A stretch of DNA of 64,000 nucleotides, taken from Rhizophagus irregularis (Eukaryota > Glomeromycota > Glomeromycetes > Glomerales > Glomeraceae). The stretch spans positions 682,001-746,000 of the forward strand of contig NC_089446.1 in NCBI RefSeq assembly GCF_026210795.1, read 5' to 3'. Both the position numbers and the translations under genes were made by a program. Position 1 is the first letter of the stretch. Every line of letters starts with the position of its first letter. Below, in pieces: positions 1 through 10,180 of the stretch. The notes below the pieces were generated by a model. The model was not told the DNA's origin. It saw nothing but the letters and a program-made list of their open reading frames with translations, and searched no databases.

Positions 1-450
1 CTGTTTACTGAAAGAAAAAGAAAAGATGAACATTAGAAAATGTTCAAATCTTGAAATCCATGTTCTATACTCATCTAAGAAAATTTTCAATTTCACCATT
101 TCCTACCAAAATCCACATTCTAGACCTGTCTAAAAAAAATTTTCTGAATTTTACTGAGATTTACGCATCCAGACCTGTCTAAAAAAAAAGATAAAAATTC
201 CATTAGCCTTAATACTATGACTATAAATAAAAAAGATAATAAAAAAACCCTTGCCTAGTACTGAATTCCAACGCATCCAAAGACTCAAAAGTTTGTCTAA
301 AAAAAAAAGGAAAAAATGAACTGTTAGTGGTGACCATTTATTAAAATAAATTAAAGAAAAAATTTTTTTTGAAAACTTACAAAATGTACACCCAGAAAAT
401 GAAATACACCTAGCAAAAGAAGAAAAAATTGAAATGTTATAGCGTTTCAT
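1..450 (-). CDS. Putative repeat-exon gene, partial, leaves the window at the left
   Basis: No protein family is recognised. On the minus strand an ATG at 450 opens a 70-nt exon (381-450) with a short hydrophobic start, MKRYNISIFSSF, ending at a GTAAGT donor. Three short exon-like blocks follow at 255-296, 165-178 and 107-129. Each is entered through a T-run plus AG followed by ACAGG or ACAAA, and left through GCAAGG, GTAAAT and GTAGGA. The first intron contains ACTAAC about 25 nt before its acceptor. Near 30-50 an inverted repeat GAACAT/ATGTTC encloses CTAAT on the minus strand. The layout matches the three other micro-exon arrays in this window. The exons are short and one donor is GC, so the exact structure is uncertain, and whether a signal peptide is present is unclear. 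Confidence 0.35.
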
Positions 451-1484
451 TATAGAATTTGAAATTTTTTTTTCATGGGCTTTTTTAAATAAATACGATA
501 AATACGAGAGGAGGAAAGGATAAAGGAAGAAAAATGGTTTATTTTTTTATAAATAAAAATATGACAGTTAAAAACCGTAAAAAAAATAAATAAAAAAAAA
601 TTTTTTTTATAAGAATGAAGGAAGGGAAGAAGGATAAAACAAAGGAATGAGAAAGGGCGAATAAAGGGAGTTGCTTAAAAAAGTTTAGTTTAAATTTTTA
701 AGATCAAACTGGCAGTAGTAAATAGTAATGAATTGATCACGTAATATTCAATATTTTATTTTTAAAGTATAATTTTATTAATTTCATTGTAAATTGTTTT
801 GTACAATATATAAATAAAATATTATATTAGACTTTTAATTGCATCTATATTGGAAAAAAAATTTTAACTAAAAAAAATTTTTAAGATCATACATACTGTA
901 TTCTCCAATTGTACGATCAATTGTATATCATTTATCACGTGATATTAACAATAAAACTGCCAGTTCATGCTGGTCGAATATCTACATCACGCGTTATGGC
1001 CGTTACGCATATCAAAAGTTTAAAAAAGAATCTTATGCATTCTGTTTTAAACTTTTATTCCTTCCTTTCCTCGTCCTTTGGCTCTATAGGCGCGGAAAAA
1101 AAAAATTTTTTTTTTTATTTTTTTTTAAAATTTTAGTGTGGCTTCATCTTTCCCTTCCCAGAATACCGGTCAAAACTACACACCGGACTTTGGATAATAA
1201 GGTAAATGGGAGGGGAAGTCAGTTTTTTTTTTATTTTAGAAATATTTTAACGTTTCTTTTCTTTCTTTTACTTGCAGGTATTTATGTGAAAAAAATAAAA
1301 GAAATAATAAATGACGCAACGAGAATAATGAAGCAAAAGAATGTAACAGAAAAACAAATAACGGATATATGGAATATGGTTATTATACCGAAAGTTGAGT
1401 GTATCAAATGATGGTGTAATCTTCTTCGTAGTAGTTTTTTTAATATTATGAACGGTTTACTAACCGTTCTTGTTTTCCATATAG
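451..1484. other. Gene-free AT-rich spacer
   Basis: Mostly long A and T runs with a few purine-rich stretches. An open frame at about 1276-1411 on the plus strand follows TTACTTGCAG and encodes a short Lys-rich peptide (MKQKNVTEKQITDIWNM near its middle) ending in TGA. It could be a 5' exon of the array that follows, but I cannot show a start codon or a donor linking them. Confidence 0.5.
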
Positions 1485-2564
1485 GTTTCGCAGGAAATAA
1501 AGGGCAAGAGAAAACGAAAGGGAAAGTGAAAATGAAAGGGGAAGTGAAAACGAGAGGGGAAGCGAAAAATGAAAGGGAAAAGAAACAAAAGGAGAAGCGA
1601 AAAACGAAAGAAAGCGAAAAATGAGAGGGAAAGGGGAAAACGAAAGGGATAGGGTAAAAATGATAAGGAAAAGGAAAACGAAAAAGAAAGGGAAAACGAA
1701 AGGGGAAAACGAAAGGGGATGAACTTCCGAAGGATGGAAAAAAGCCAAGATTCATCTTGGTTTTTTTTTTATTTTTTTTTTAATATTATGAGCGGTTACT
1801 AATAACCGTTCTTTTCTTCTTTTTTTAGGATCGTGGGCTTTCGAGTTCCGAAGAACGGAAAAAGCCAAGATTCGTAAGTACGAATCTTGGTTTTATTCTT
1901 TTATTTTTTTTTGTGATATTAATGAACGGTTACTAATAACCGTTTTTTTTCTTTATTATTTTAGGTTCAGGTTGGCTTCCGAGTTACGAAGAATGGAAAA
2001 CCCCAAAGATTCGTAAGGAATCTTTACTTTTTTTTATTTTTGTATTTTTGTATTATTACGAACGGTTTACTAACCGTTCTTGTATTTTTTTTATAGGTTC
2101 GGGAAGGCTTACGAGTTCCAAAGAACGGAAAACCAAGATTCGTAAGTAAGTACGAATCTTGGTTTTTTTTTTGTTTTTTTTTTAATTTTATTAATGAACG
2201 GTTACTAATAACCGTTCTTTCTTCTTTTTTAGGTTCGGCTCTCGGGTGAGCTTCCGAAATATAGAAACTCCAAAGATTCGTAAGTACGAATTTTTTGGAG
2301 TTTTTTTTTTATTTTTTTATTATATGAACGGTACTAACCGTTTTTATTCTTTTTTTTTATAGGTTCGGCTCTCTGGTGGGCTTCCGAAATACAGAAACTT
2401 CAAAGATTCGTAAGTACGAATTTTTTGGAGTTTTTTTTTTATTTTTTTATTATATGAACAGTACTAACCGTTCTTTTTCTTTTATTTTTTAGGACATTAA
2501 TTTCTCTCTTTTTTTTGTAGATATCGGTTTTCGACTTTGGGACTTGGATATGCTGATATGGTAA
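1485..2564 (+). CDS. Tandem micro-exon array with hairpin-flanked introns
   Basis: No named family is assigned. Five clean exon units (1829-1873, 1965-2012, 2097-2141, 2233-2279, 2363-2409; 45, 48, 45, 47 and 47 nt) start after a T-rich AG acceptor with GTTCGG or GATCGT and end at AAGATTC|GTAAG. Introns are 83-91 nt. In the introns after units 2, 4, 5 and 6 the donor lies in the loop of a hairpin, for example stem CCAAGATTC / GAATCTTGG around GTAAGTAC. Before every acceptor an inverted repeat such as GAACGGTTTACTAACCGTTC has the branch-point motif TACTAAC or TACTAAT in its loop. Units 3 and 4 translate to related peptides (VREGLRVPKNGKPRF for unit 4). The first unit (from 1485) is expanded by a polypurine tract and lacks a donor. 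A last exon at 2521-2560 has donor GTAAGT at 2561; reading through reaches TAA at 2562-2564. The 5' end is unknown and reading frames differ between units, so this may be a repeat-exon effector-type gene or a decayed one. Confidence 0.5.
1490..1740 (+). repeat. Polypurine minisatellite
   Basis: About 250 nt that are almost purely A and G on the plus strand, built from variants of GAAAGGGGAAAACGAAAGGG. One plus-strand frame gives a Lys/Glu-rich peptide before a TGA. It sits inside the first unit of the micro-exon array, between its acceptor at 1484 and the CCAAGATTC-type block. The minus-strand Phe/Pro-rich open frames over it are composition artefacts. Confidence 0.75.
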
Positions 2565-3239
2565 GTTTCGATTTTCGATTTGAAAATTCGAAACATAAAG
2601 GATTGAAGCGCGATTTATCCTTGAAGGTTTGCTTAATGTTGTCAGTGTTTAATTCATAATTTTTTTGGTATGTCGTAAAAACACATCATGTGATTTATTG
2701 GAAGAGCTATCGCTCGGAACTACTTATATTTGAGGATAAAATTATTTAATTGCTACAATTGAGTATATATTTAATGCAAATGTACTATATATTTACCATA
2801 AATGTACTATATGTTTACCACAAATGTACTATACTTACTGCAAATGTACTATATTTTACTACATAATTACTACAAATAAAAGTTGTATTTACTGCACAAT
2901 TACTTTTATTAGAACTTATAATTACCATACATTTATGTTAATTTGTTACATCGCTACTATATGTTTACATTATGGTAAATTTACATTTATACTAATTTTC
3001 TATATACTAACTATGGAAGTACTGCATCACTACACTATATTTACTATAAAATAGCGGTACACCTACTACTTTTTAATATATATATAGTAGATGTGTAGTG
3101 GCTACAAAGCCGCTATTTAACCTGTTTCTGTAATGTTTAATAATGATGATAAAAATTCAACGAAATAATTTTTCTTTGGTATAAAATAAATTAAATGAAA
3201 AATGATAAATTATTTAACAAATACAAAAATAAATGCAAA
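2565..3239. repeat. AT-rich spacer with AAATGTACTATAT minisatellite and a small inverted repeat
   Basis: At about 2770-2870 a unit of roughly 22-24 nt (AAATGTACTATATNTTTACC) recurs about four times with variation. At about 3049-3118 AAATAGCGG and CCGCTATTT form the ends of an imperfect inverted repeat around a TA-rich centre. No coding frame is convincing. Confidence 0.55.
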
Positions 3240-5315
3240 TTAATTTTTATCTTGTTCATATTTTAATTGATAGAGTGGATTCTTTTGCTTTTTAACCCAA
3301 GCTAAATATCCATTAACTGAAGGATTGGACTGGTTTTTTATATATGGGAACCCTTTCCATTCTTGATTTTCAATATCCCAAGAAATAATTTTTCATTCAG
3401 GCCGTCAAATTGTCACTTACTTTTTTGAAGAATATTGCATCAACTTTTTGAACAGAATTAACTAGATGTTTACACAAAAAAAAAACGGCTTTGAATATAT
3501 GCAGGACATGCACATATCCATTTTGTTGAATCTGTAAAATATTTGCCATTTAATTGTGTAGTTTTTTTTTCATGTTGCTTCCATTCTTTTTTAAACTCTT
3601 TCCGCCATGGTACTGAATGGCGACCTTGTTGAAATAATTGAATTCGATATAATTGTTGGCTGATTACTTTTTTAACAAGAATAAAACATAAATGATCAAC
3701 TCTGGGCTTGTGAAATTTGTATAAGTGATCATGTTTAATATGTCGCCAATGTGACAATCATTGTAGTTTTAATATGGCTAATGTTTTTATTAGCCGCTCT
3801 TGCCCATAAATTCCACTTTTCTTTTGAATACCATTCTCTCCACAAGTAAACCCATAATTGAAGTAATTCATTTTCTTTACAAAATTCTATCATTTCTTTA
3901 ACACACTCTTTCCAAATTTCGTCTGCATTTGTAATAAAGGTGCCATCATGTTTCAGTAACAACATATGACGATTTGAATGATTTTCAACGATGCTAATTA
4001 CAGTTTTTCGTAACTTTAAAGGGCAAAATACCAAATTTGAATTATTAATAATTCCCCAACTAGGATCAATTGATGAACATTCTTCATGTGCAACTTTTGG
4101 ATTATAAGAATAATATGTACCAATTTTATTAGATGATAAACGTTGCTTAATAGCCCGTCTTAAATGCCAAACACATAATTGTAAACGTGCTTCAGGCCAT
4201 ACTGTTTGTGCTGCATTGATTTCTGAGAAATCTTTATCAGTTAAAATAAAAGGAAAGTTTCTCAGGTTTCGTTCTTTTAAAGCTTGCATCCACTGAGTAA
4301 GAATCCCTGTTATATTTCGATTTTTTCCAACTGAAATTATAAGATAGCTAAGAGGAAATCCAGTACCATCTATAACACCCATAATAGCATATAATTCCCA
4401 TGCCAAATTATTGGTACCATAAGTTGCATCGATTTCAATTGCTTCAAAATTATAGTAAATCAATTTGTAAAACAATTCTGTTAAAAATCCAAGAGCGGGC
4501 GCAGAAGTATTAAGATTATTTACTATAATTTCTTGGTTAAACTCTTCTAGCAAACATTTTGCTGATAATAAAGGATTGGTGTCACAGCAGTATGCCTTAC
4601 GAGATTGAATAGACCACCAATAATAGGTCTGTTGAACTGTTATGTTTTCATGTCCAATAATTTGATTTTCTCGAATTTGGCGCCAAATTTCTGAAACAGG
4701 ACAATTAAGATTATCCTGGATAAATCTTTTAATTTCATACGTAGTATTAACATGCCTTAGTCGTGGATGTAACATTTTATGAGAATATTTAACTTTGATT
4801 AAGTCCAGTTTTGATAAGATCTCTATATTTATTGTTCCCTCACAATGGTACCGTTCTAAATAGGTAGATGTGTCTCTTTGTTTATCTAATATAGGATGCT
4901 TTACTTGCCATTTTCCAAGCTCAATTCGACAATTGCAATAATATAATATATGAAGAGAGTCTTTTTTTTGATTTTTATTCCGATAAACCCATGAATAGCC
5001 ATCACCTTCCGAAATAAGTGTTATTACATGATTGTTAACTTCAATTTCAAGGTTTTCTTTATTTGACTCATCTTTTTCTGAAATAAAGTTCATTAGTATC
5101 ATTTAGAGAAATTAAATGGTTGTATATAGTTTCAGTAATATCTGAATAATTAATTATTGCGTCAGATTGTTCAGCATTTTTTTTAAACGAGCAATTTTAA
5201 GTTTATCTCGGCAGTGCAAACATTTTTTTAAAGCAACACCTTTATCATTTAGAAAATTTTCATTGCTTTGACGAACATGACATCCTTTACAAGTTCTATT
5301 TTCTTGGTTTGACAT
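3240..5315 (-). pseudogene. MULE (Mutator-like) transposase, multiply frameshifted
   Basis: Minus-strand relic of a DDE transposase of the Mutator-like superfamily. The N-terminal piece (5154-5315) has a zinc-binding CxxC...CxxC layout (CKGCHVRQ, CLHCRDK). The central open frame (3735-5102, 455 aa) has a YYCNCR...RYHC Cys/His motif near residues 54-90 and a MULE catalytic core. That core shows AIEIDATYGTN (first catalytic Asp), FILTDKDFSEINAAQ (second Asp) and LQLCVWHLRRAI (CxxH motif). The next frame (3470-3757) carries a SWIM-like segment, WICACPAYIQSRFFF, and the C-terminus continues in a third frame to TAA at 3240-3242. Frames change near 5160, 5090, 3755 and 3490, the last within a T10 run. 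Homology resumes directly after each shift, so this was one ORF. Individual shifts in homopolymers could be sequencing errors, but four together suggest an inactive copy. I found no terminal inverted repeats. Confidence 0.85.
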
Positions 5316-6645
5316 TAGTGAAATTAGAAAAATAAGAAAAGGGTTTATAGTGACGTGTCTGACGAGATATTGATGAAAAAGTAAAAAGGTAAAAAATTGA
5401 TTTATAATCAATTTGTAATTAATGTAACCGGAAATCAGTTTCCGAATCACGTGTAACCAGCAAACCTATCCGGCTACCATTTTTTCTAGGTAAGTTAAAC
5501 GAAATTTATGATATCACGTGATTAACGATCGGCAAATTCACCATATAATAATGGGATGGCGCGACTGGGGTGAATGGGGGCAATGGGCAACCCGATTTTC
5601 TCAGCGTAACTGATGTCACGAAAAATCACGTGATATTTTCATCACCGGCATCACGGCCGTCACACCCTTCCTGGTTTCCATTTTTCATAAGTATCTGGGG
5701 GACTAAGAAATTTGTTTAGCACTATCCGTACCATGTAGTTGCGTAATGCCGGCCATTTCGTGACATTTTTTTCAGGTTACGCTGGGTAGTGCAACCCCAC
5801 CTCCCTGCGTAAAATTATTTCCATAATTTGATCAATCTCTAGCCGATTAAAATTCTGTCTGACAAACAAGCTCTGAATTTGATTGGCTAGAAGTCTAGAA
5901 CTAGAAGTTGCTGATCATTAACGAAAATAGATGCTGCGCGCGAAATCGTTCGCGTGACACGAAAGAAGTTTAGAATAGTCTCCATATAAATAATTTGAAT
6001 CGTGTAACATGAAAACCCATGACATATCTTTTTATTAAAACCATATATTTTATTCCAAACCTATATTTGCGATTCTTTAAAAAAAGTAATTATAATTCTA
6101 CAGAAATTCTTTGCTTAGTTATTATTTTTTTAGTAGAAATAATAAATTGAATGTTCATTATTCACCACGTTGTTTATTAAAAATAAATTCAATTGAAAAT
6201 AACTAAAGAAAATTGACTTTTTATCAATCATGTTTATATATTGATTTTTAAGTAAATTAATAATCTATAATAACAATCATTAATTTTTGTTTATCAATTT
6301 ATTTAATATTAATCAATATAATCAAGGATACATATCTATTCATTTAATATGACAATCAAATTTGTTAAATATAAATCGTATTCGCTGAAAAAAAAATATA
6401 TATATAAAAATAAAAATAAAAATTAAATAAGTAATTTATTAATTTTTAAATTATCATACTAAATATAAAAAAAAACTAGTTACTTTTTTTGTTATGAAAC
6501 ATAAAACTGGCGTAAAATACTACACAAAATTTATGTGGACACAACATGAAGTTTGATCAACTTTGCATTTTACTAATTTATCACGGAGTTCAAATGAACG
6601 AACTTAAAATAATTCATTTATTCATTCTTTCTTATTGATTACATT
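5316..6645. other. Spacer between MULE relic and kinase
   Basis: Contains the inverted-repeat element described separately (5588-5793) and several copies of the palindrome TCACGTGA (for example near 5513 and 5626). The last 600 nt before the kinase start are very AT-rich and presumably hold its promoter. No gene is seen. Confidence 0.6.
5588..5793. mobile_element. MITE-like inverted-repeat element
   Basis: Left CAGCGTAAC...GTCACGAAA (from 5602) is mirrored by TTTCGTGACA...GTTACGCTG (to 5784), about 180 nt apart, with a GC-rich interior containing TCACGTGAT. A related end, GGGACGTTTTTCGTGGTTACAC reduced to its core GTTACACTAGGTAG, occurs near 15630-15665, which supports a dispersed family. 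Boundaries and target duplication are not clear. Confidence 0.5.
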
Positions 6646-8934
6646 ATGTCCACTCTTCGATATGAATTAATTAATGCAACAAATACTAGGGCATTTACAT
6701 TATGTGATATTAGTATTCACAATGATATACACAAACAATTTGAATTTTACAAACAAACAGTCCTTGCTGATAAAATTCTTACAAATGATGAAAAAACTTA
6801 TGCAATAAGAATAATAACTAAAAGTTATGATCGAGATAAAGTTATAGATAATGATGGTGCAAGAAGAATTTGTGAAAATTGTAACCTAGAATGTTTAGCT
6901 ACATTATATTGTGAATATTGTGTTCAAAATTATTTAAAAGAAGATTTTTCAAATTGGACATCTGAAAATGATGTTATTGATAATTTAATACAGAAATGTC
7001 AAATGGAATCACTTGGACCAGAGAATATAGTTGAATGGATCCCATATAGTAATTTAAAAAATATTAAATATTTAACAAAAGGTGGATTTTCTGAAATTTA
7101 TACAGCAAATTGGATTGGTGGAGCGTATTATGAATGGGATTCTGAGAAAAAACAATTAACGAGATATAAAAATTATAGTACAGTGCTTAAAAAATTAGAA
7201 AATGTTGAAAGTGCAAATCAAAGTTGGTTTGAAGAGGTTTGTATAATTATATTCTATATTTTATAAAATTAGTGCAATTTTTGTATTAATGCTAGTATTT
7301 TTACAATTTATTGTCTATTAGGCTAAATCACATTTAACTATAAGTAATAAATGGGCAGATGTTGTTCGATGTTATGGTTTAACGCAAAATCCATCAAATG
7401 GAAATTATATGCTTGTAATGGCGAAAATGGACATAGATTTAAGAAAATATTTACAACAAAAACATAATCAACTTACATGGAAAGATAGAATGAAAATTAT
7501 TGATTTAATAACTCTTGCACTTTATTATATTCATGAAGAGAAAGCAGTGCATAGAGATTTACATTCTGGAAATATATTATATTCACAATATAATGATTAC
7601 TGGTATATTGGTGATCTTGGATTTTGTGGACCTGCTGATAAATCTTCAACAAGTATATATGGAAATCTACCTTACATAGCACCCGAAGTTATTGTTGGAA
7701 GAGAATATACTTTTGCATCTGATATTTATAGTATTGCAATTCTTATGTGGGAAATTTCATCTGGACAACCACCATTTATAAATTATGAACATGAAAATGA
7801 TATTGCAATGAATATTATTAACGGTATAAGGCCAAAAATTGTGCCAGGAACTCCATTAGAATATAAAAATTTAATGAAAGAATGTTGGGATGCTGATCCA
7901 TTAAAAAGACCTGACGTTAATACACTTTGTAATAAAATACAAAAAATTAGTTTATATTATCAAAATATGTCAGATGAATTACTCAAATCGGAAATGGATA
8001 ATTTAGAAATGAATAAAGTAGAAGAAAATTATACGAGTAGCAGTTCATTTACAAGTAAAATTCACAACTTTGGAAATCTACCTGAACCAAAAAATGCAAC
8101 AGAAGGTATAAGTGTATAATATTTTATTAATGAAGTGTATTTATTTTAAATTACAATATTAATGTTATCTTTTTTATTATAATAGAAGAACAAGAAGGTA
8201 TAACCATATAAATAATAATTTCTACCATTTTTTGATTATTATAATAATTTAGTTTTTAAAATACTTTAATTTATCCAATAATAGTGTTTCATAGTAAATT
8301 GTATGATTTTAACATTCCTAACAATAGTAAGTATATATTAACATTACAGCATTGAATTATCATATAATGATGTTTAATAATTGATTTTTTATTTTAGTTG
8401 ACGATTTTAATAAATCAAATGAGCAGAATAGTAACAAATCATCAAAAGTAATTACTATTTTTAGAGGTAATATATTTTAATTATTATCAAATCGAGATTG
8501 ATTTATATATTAATTCTATATCTTAATTTTTAGATAGTTGTAAAAAATTATCTAAATTATTTAAAAAGTTGCAAATAAACTCAGATAGTAAGTAAATTAC
8601 TAACAAATAAAATTGCTATAACAATTTCATTTATTAAACACGACTTTTATTTAAAATTTAGATGATGAAAAAGAAATAACTCAACAACATGTCGATGGTA
8701 GGTGAAAATTTTACGTAATATCAAACAATTAACAATTTTAACCTATTTTAATTCTATTTACTTGCAGTATCTCTTACGGATGATGATGAAGTATATAATA
8801 ATCCAAATCTTCATTCAAAAGAACAAGATGAACTGGAAATTCCTGATGGTAAGTTTTTTAAAAAATAAATTTCTTAATAAAGCAAATAATTAATTTATAA
8901 TTTGTTATTTTTTTTATCTTTAGATGGATTTTAA
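6646..8934 (+). CDS. TKL-like protein kinase with Cys-rich N-terminus, 9 exons
   Basis: Predicted 559-aa kinase. Exons: 6646-7236, 7322-8105, 8186-8197, 8285-8326, 8398-8466, 8534-8587, 8662-8697, 8768-8848, 8924-8934; all introns are GT-AG and the summed CDS is 1680 nt, ending in TAA. A Cys cluster (CENCNLECLATLYCEYC, residues 76-92) probably binds zinc. The kinase domain spans about residues 138-380: glycine loop KGGFSEIYTANW (145-156), likely ATP-binding Lys at 182 (TVLKKLENV), HRDLHSGN (His 274, Asp 276), DLG in place of DFG (Asp 295), and YIAPE. All catalytic residues expected for activity are present. The tail is made of seven short exons joined only by phase-1 introns, so six of them can be skipped without changing frame. 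The substrate is unknown. An inverted paralogue with the same exon layout lies at 57791-60069. Confidence 0.88.
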
Positions 8935-10180
8935 AATTGACTTGTGATAAATCAAATCATATATATATATATACACAATATTTTTTTTTATATTTTAAAT
9001 TATTATCATTTATTTATCTTGGATTATTTAAACACTAAGACTAGAGTAGTAAATGTTTTACAAAATTCTTAGTTTGTAATTAAATAATTTTAATAAATTT
9101 ATTCAAATTATAAAAATACTTAATACCGTATATTGATTTAGGCGAAAATTAAGTATCTTTTCGTCATAAACATTGTAAAATCATGACACGTTATTCATTC
9201 GTTATACACGAATTTATTGAAAGAATAATCTAATGTCATCTTTAGCCTCATGAAAGTATGACAAGAAGCGACGTTTAAAATACAAATATTGTGCACATGT
9301 TATATGTTAAAAATTTATTTTTATTTATAATAAACAGGTTAGGTTGACAATAACCCTAAATTAATTTGTTCTATACCAATTAAATGGAATTATATAGCGA
9401 TATAAAATTTTTCAGCATCACAAAATGATGGTATTTTCCATAATGAGAATACATTACTCAATTACTCATGCACTCAACTATGACGACTTCATGTTGATAT
9501 TTTACACCAACTTGACTCAATAATATAATAACATGTGTCATCACAACTTCAGCAAATTCTTTGTAGAAATGCACACGAACCGTCACTTTTTGTAATATTT
9601 CATAGCAGATGACAACAGGTTTCAAAACATAAATTTATTCATGGTTACATTACTTTTAATACACAATGAATCAATTGAATCATGGGAACAATATTTTATT
9701 ATCGTTTATAATTCAATACGATCTATGCCCGAGCCGACAAAATTAACATCACAATGAAATCTGTGAAAGTGTGAAAGTTCGAAAAGAAAAAAAAAAATCT
9801 TTTATATTTGTTCATTAAACAATTAAAAGCAAGGGTTTCTTCCCATGTATTAATAATGTAGTGGATGTGTAATATATTATTGGAATTACATAATACTTTT
9901 TTTTCGAATAATATGAATAATATGAACAATATTATTTAAAACAATTTATTTCTTACATAATAAAATTTTACATCATTTTTATTTCATTATTTTTTTTTAG
10001 ATGCCCTAAAAAGGTTAGAAAAGAATCACATGATGTTTGGTATACAATGTTACTCATTTTTCATACTTAATCATTTTTTGTTATAAAAGAAAGTTACATG
10101 TACAGTATGTGATTTTGATTAATTAATTATTTTTTGATTGACTAATTATACGAAAAAGAAGAAAAAAGTTGAAAATAATA
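8935..10180. other. Gene-free spacer
   Basis: AT-rich 3' flank of the kinase and 5' flank of the first Hsp70-like gene. Only short open frames without ATG or homology are seen. No repeat structure was recognised. Confidence 0.6.

Noticed and set aside
1282-1755. Minus-strand Phe/Pro/Ser-rich open frames of 157 and 100 aa
   Set aside because: They are the complement of the polypurine tract; low complexity with no start context or homology.
10169-10180. Upstream start for Hsp70 copy 1
   Set aside because: The codon at 10169 is TTG; the first in-frame ATG is at 10181. The same reasoning moves copy 2 to 23815 and copy 3 to 40309.
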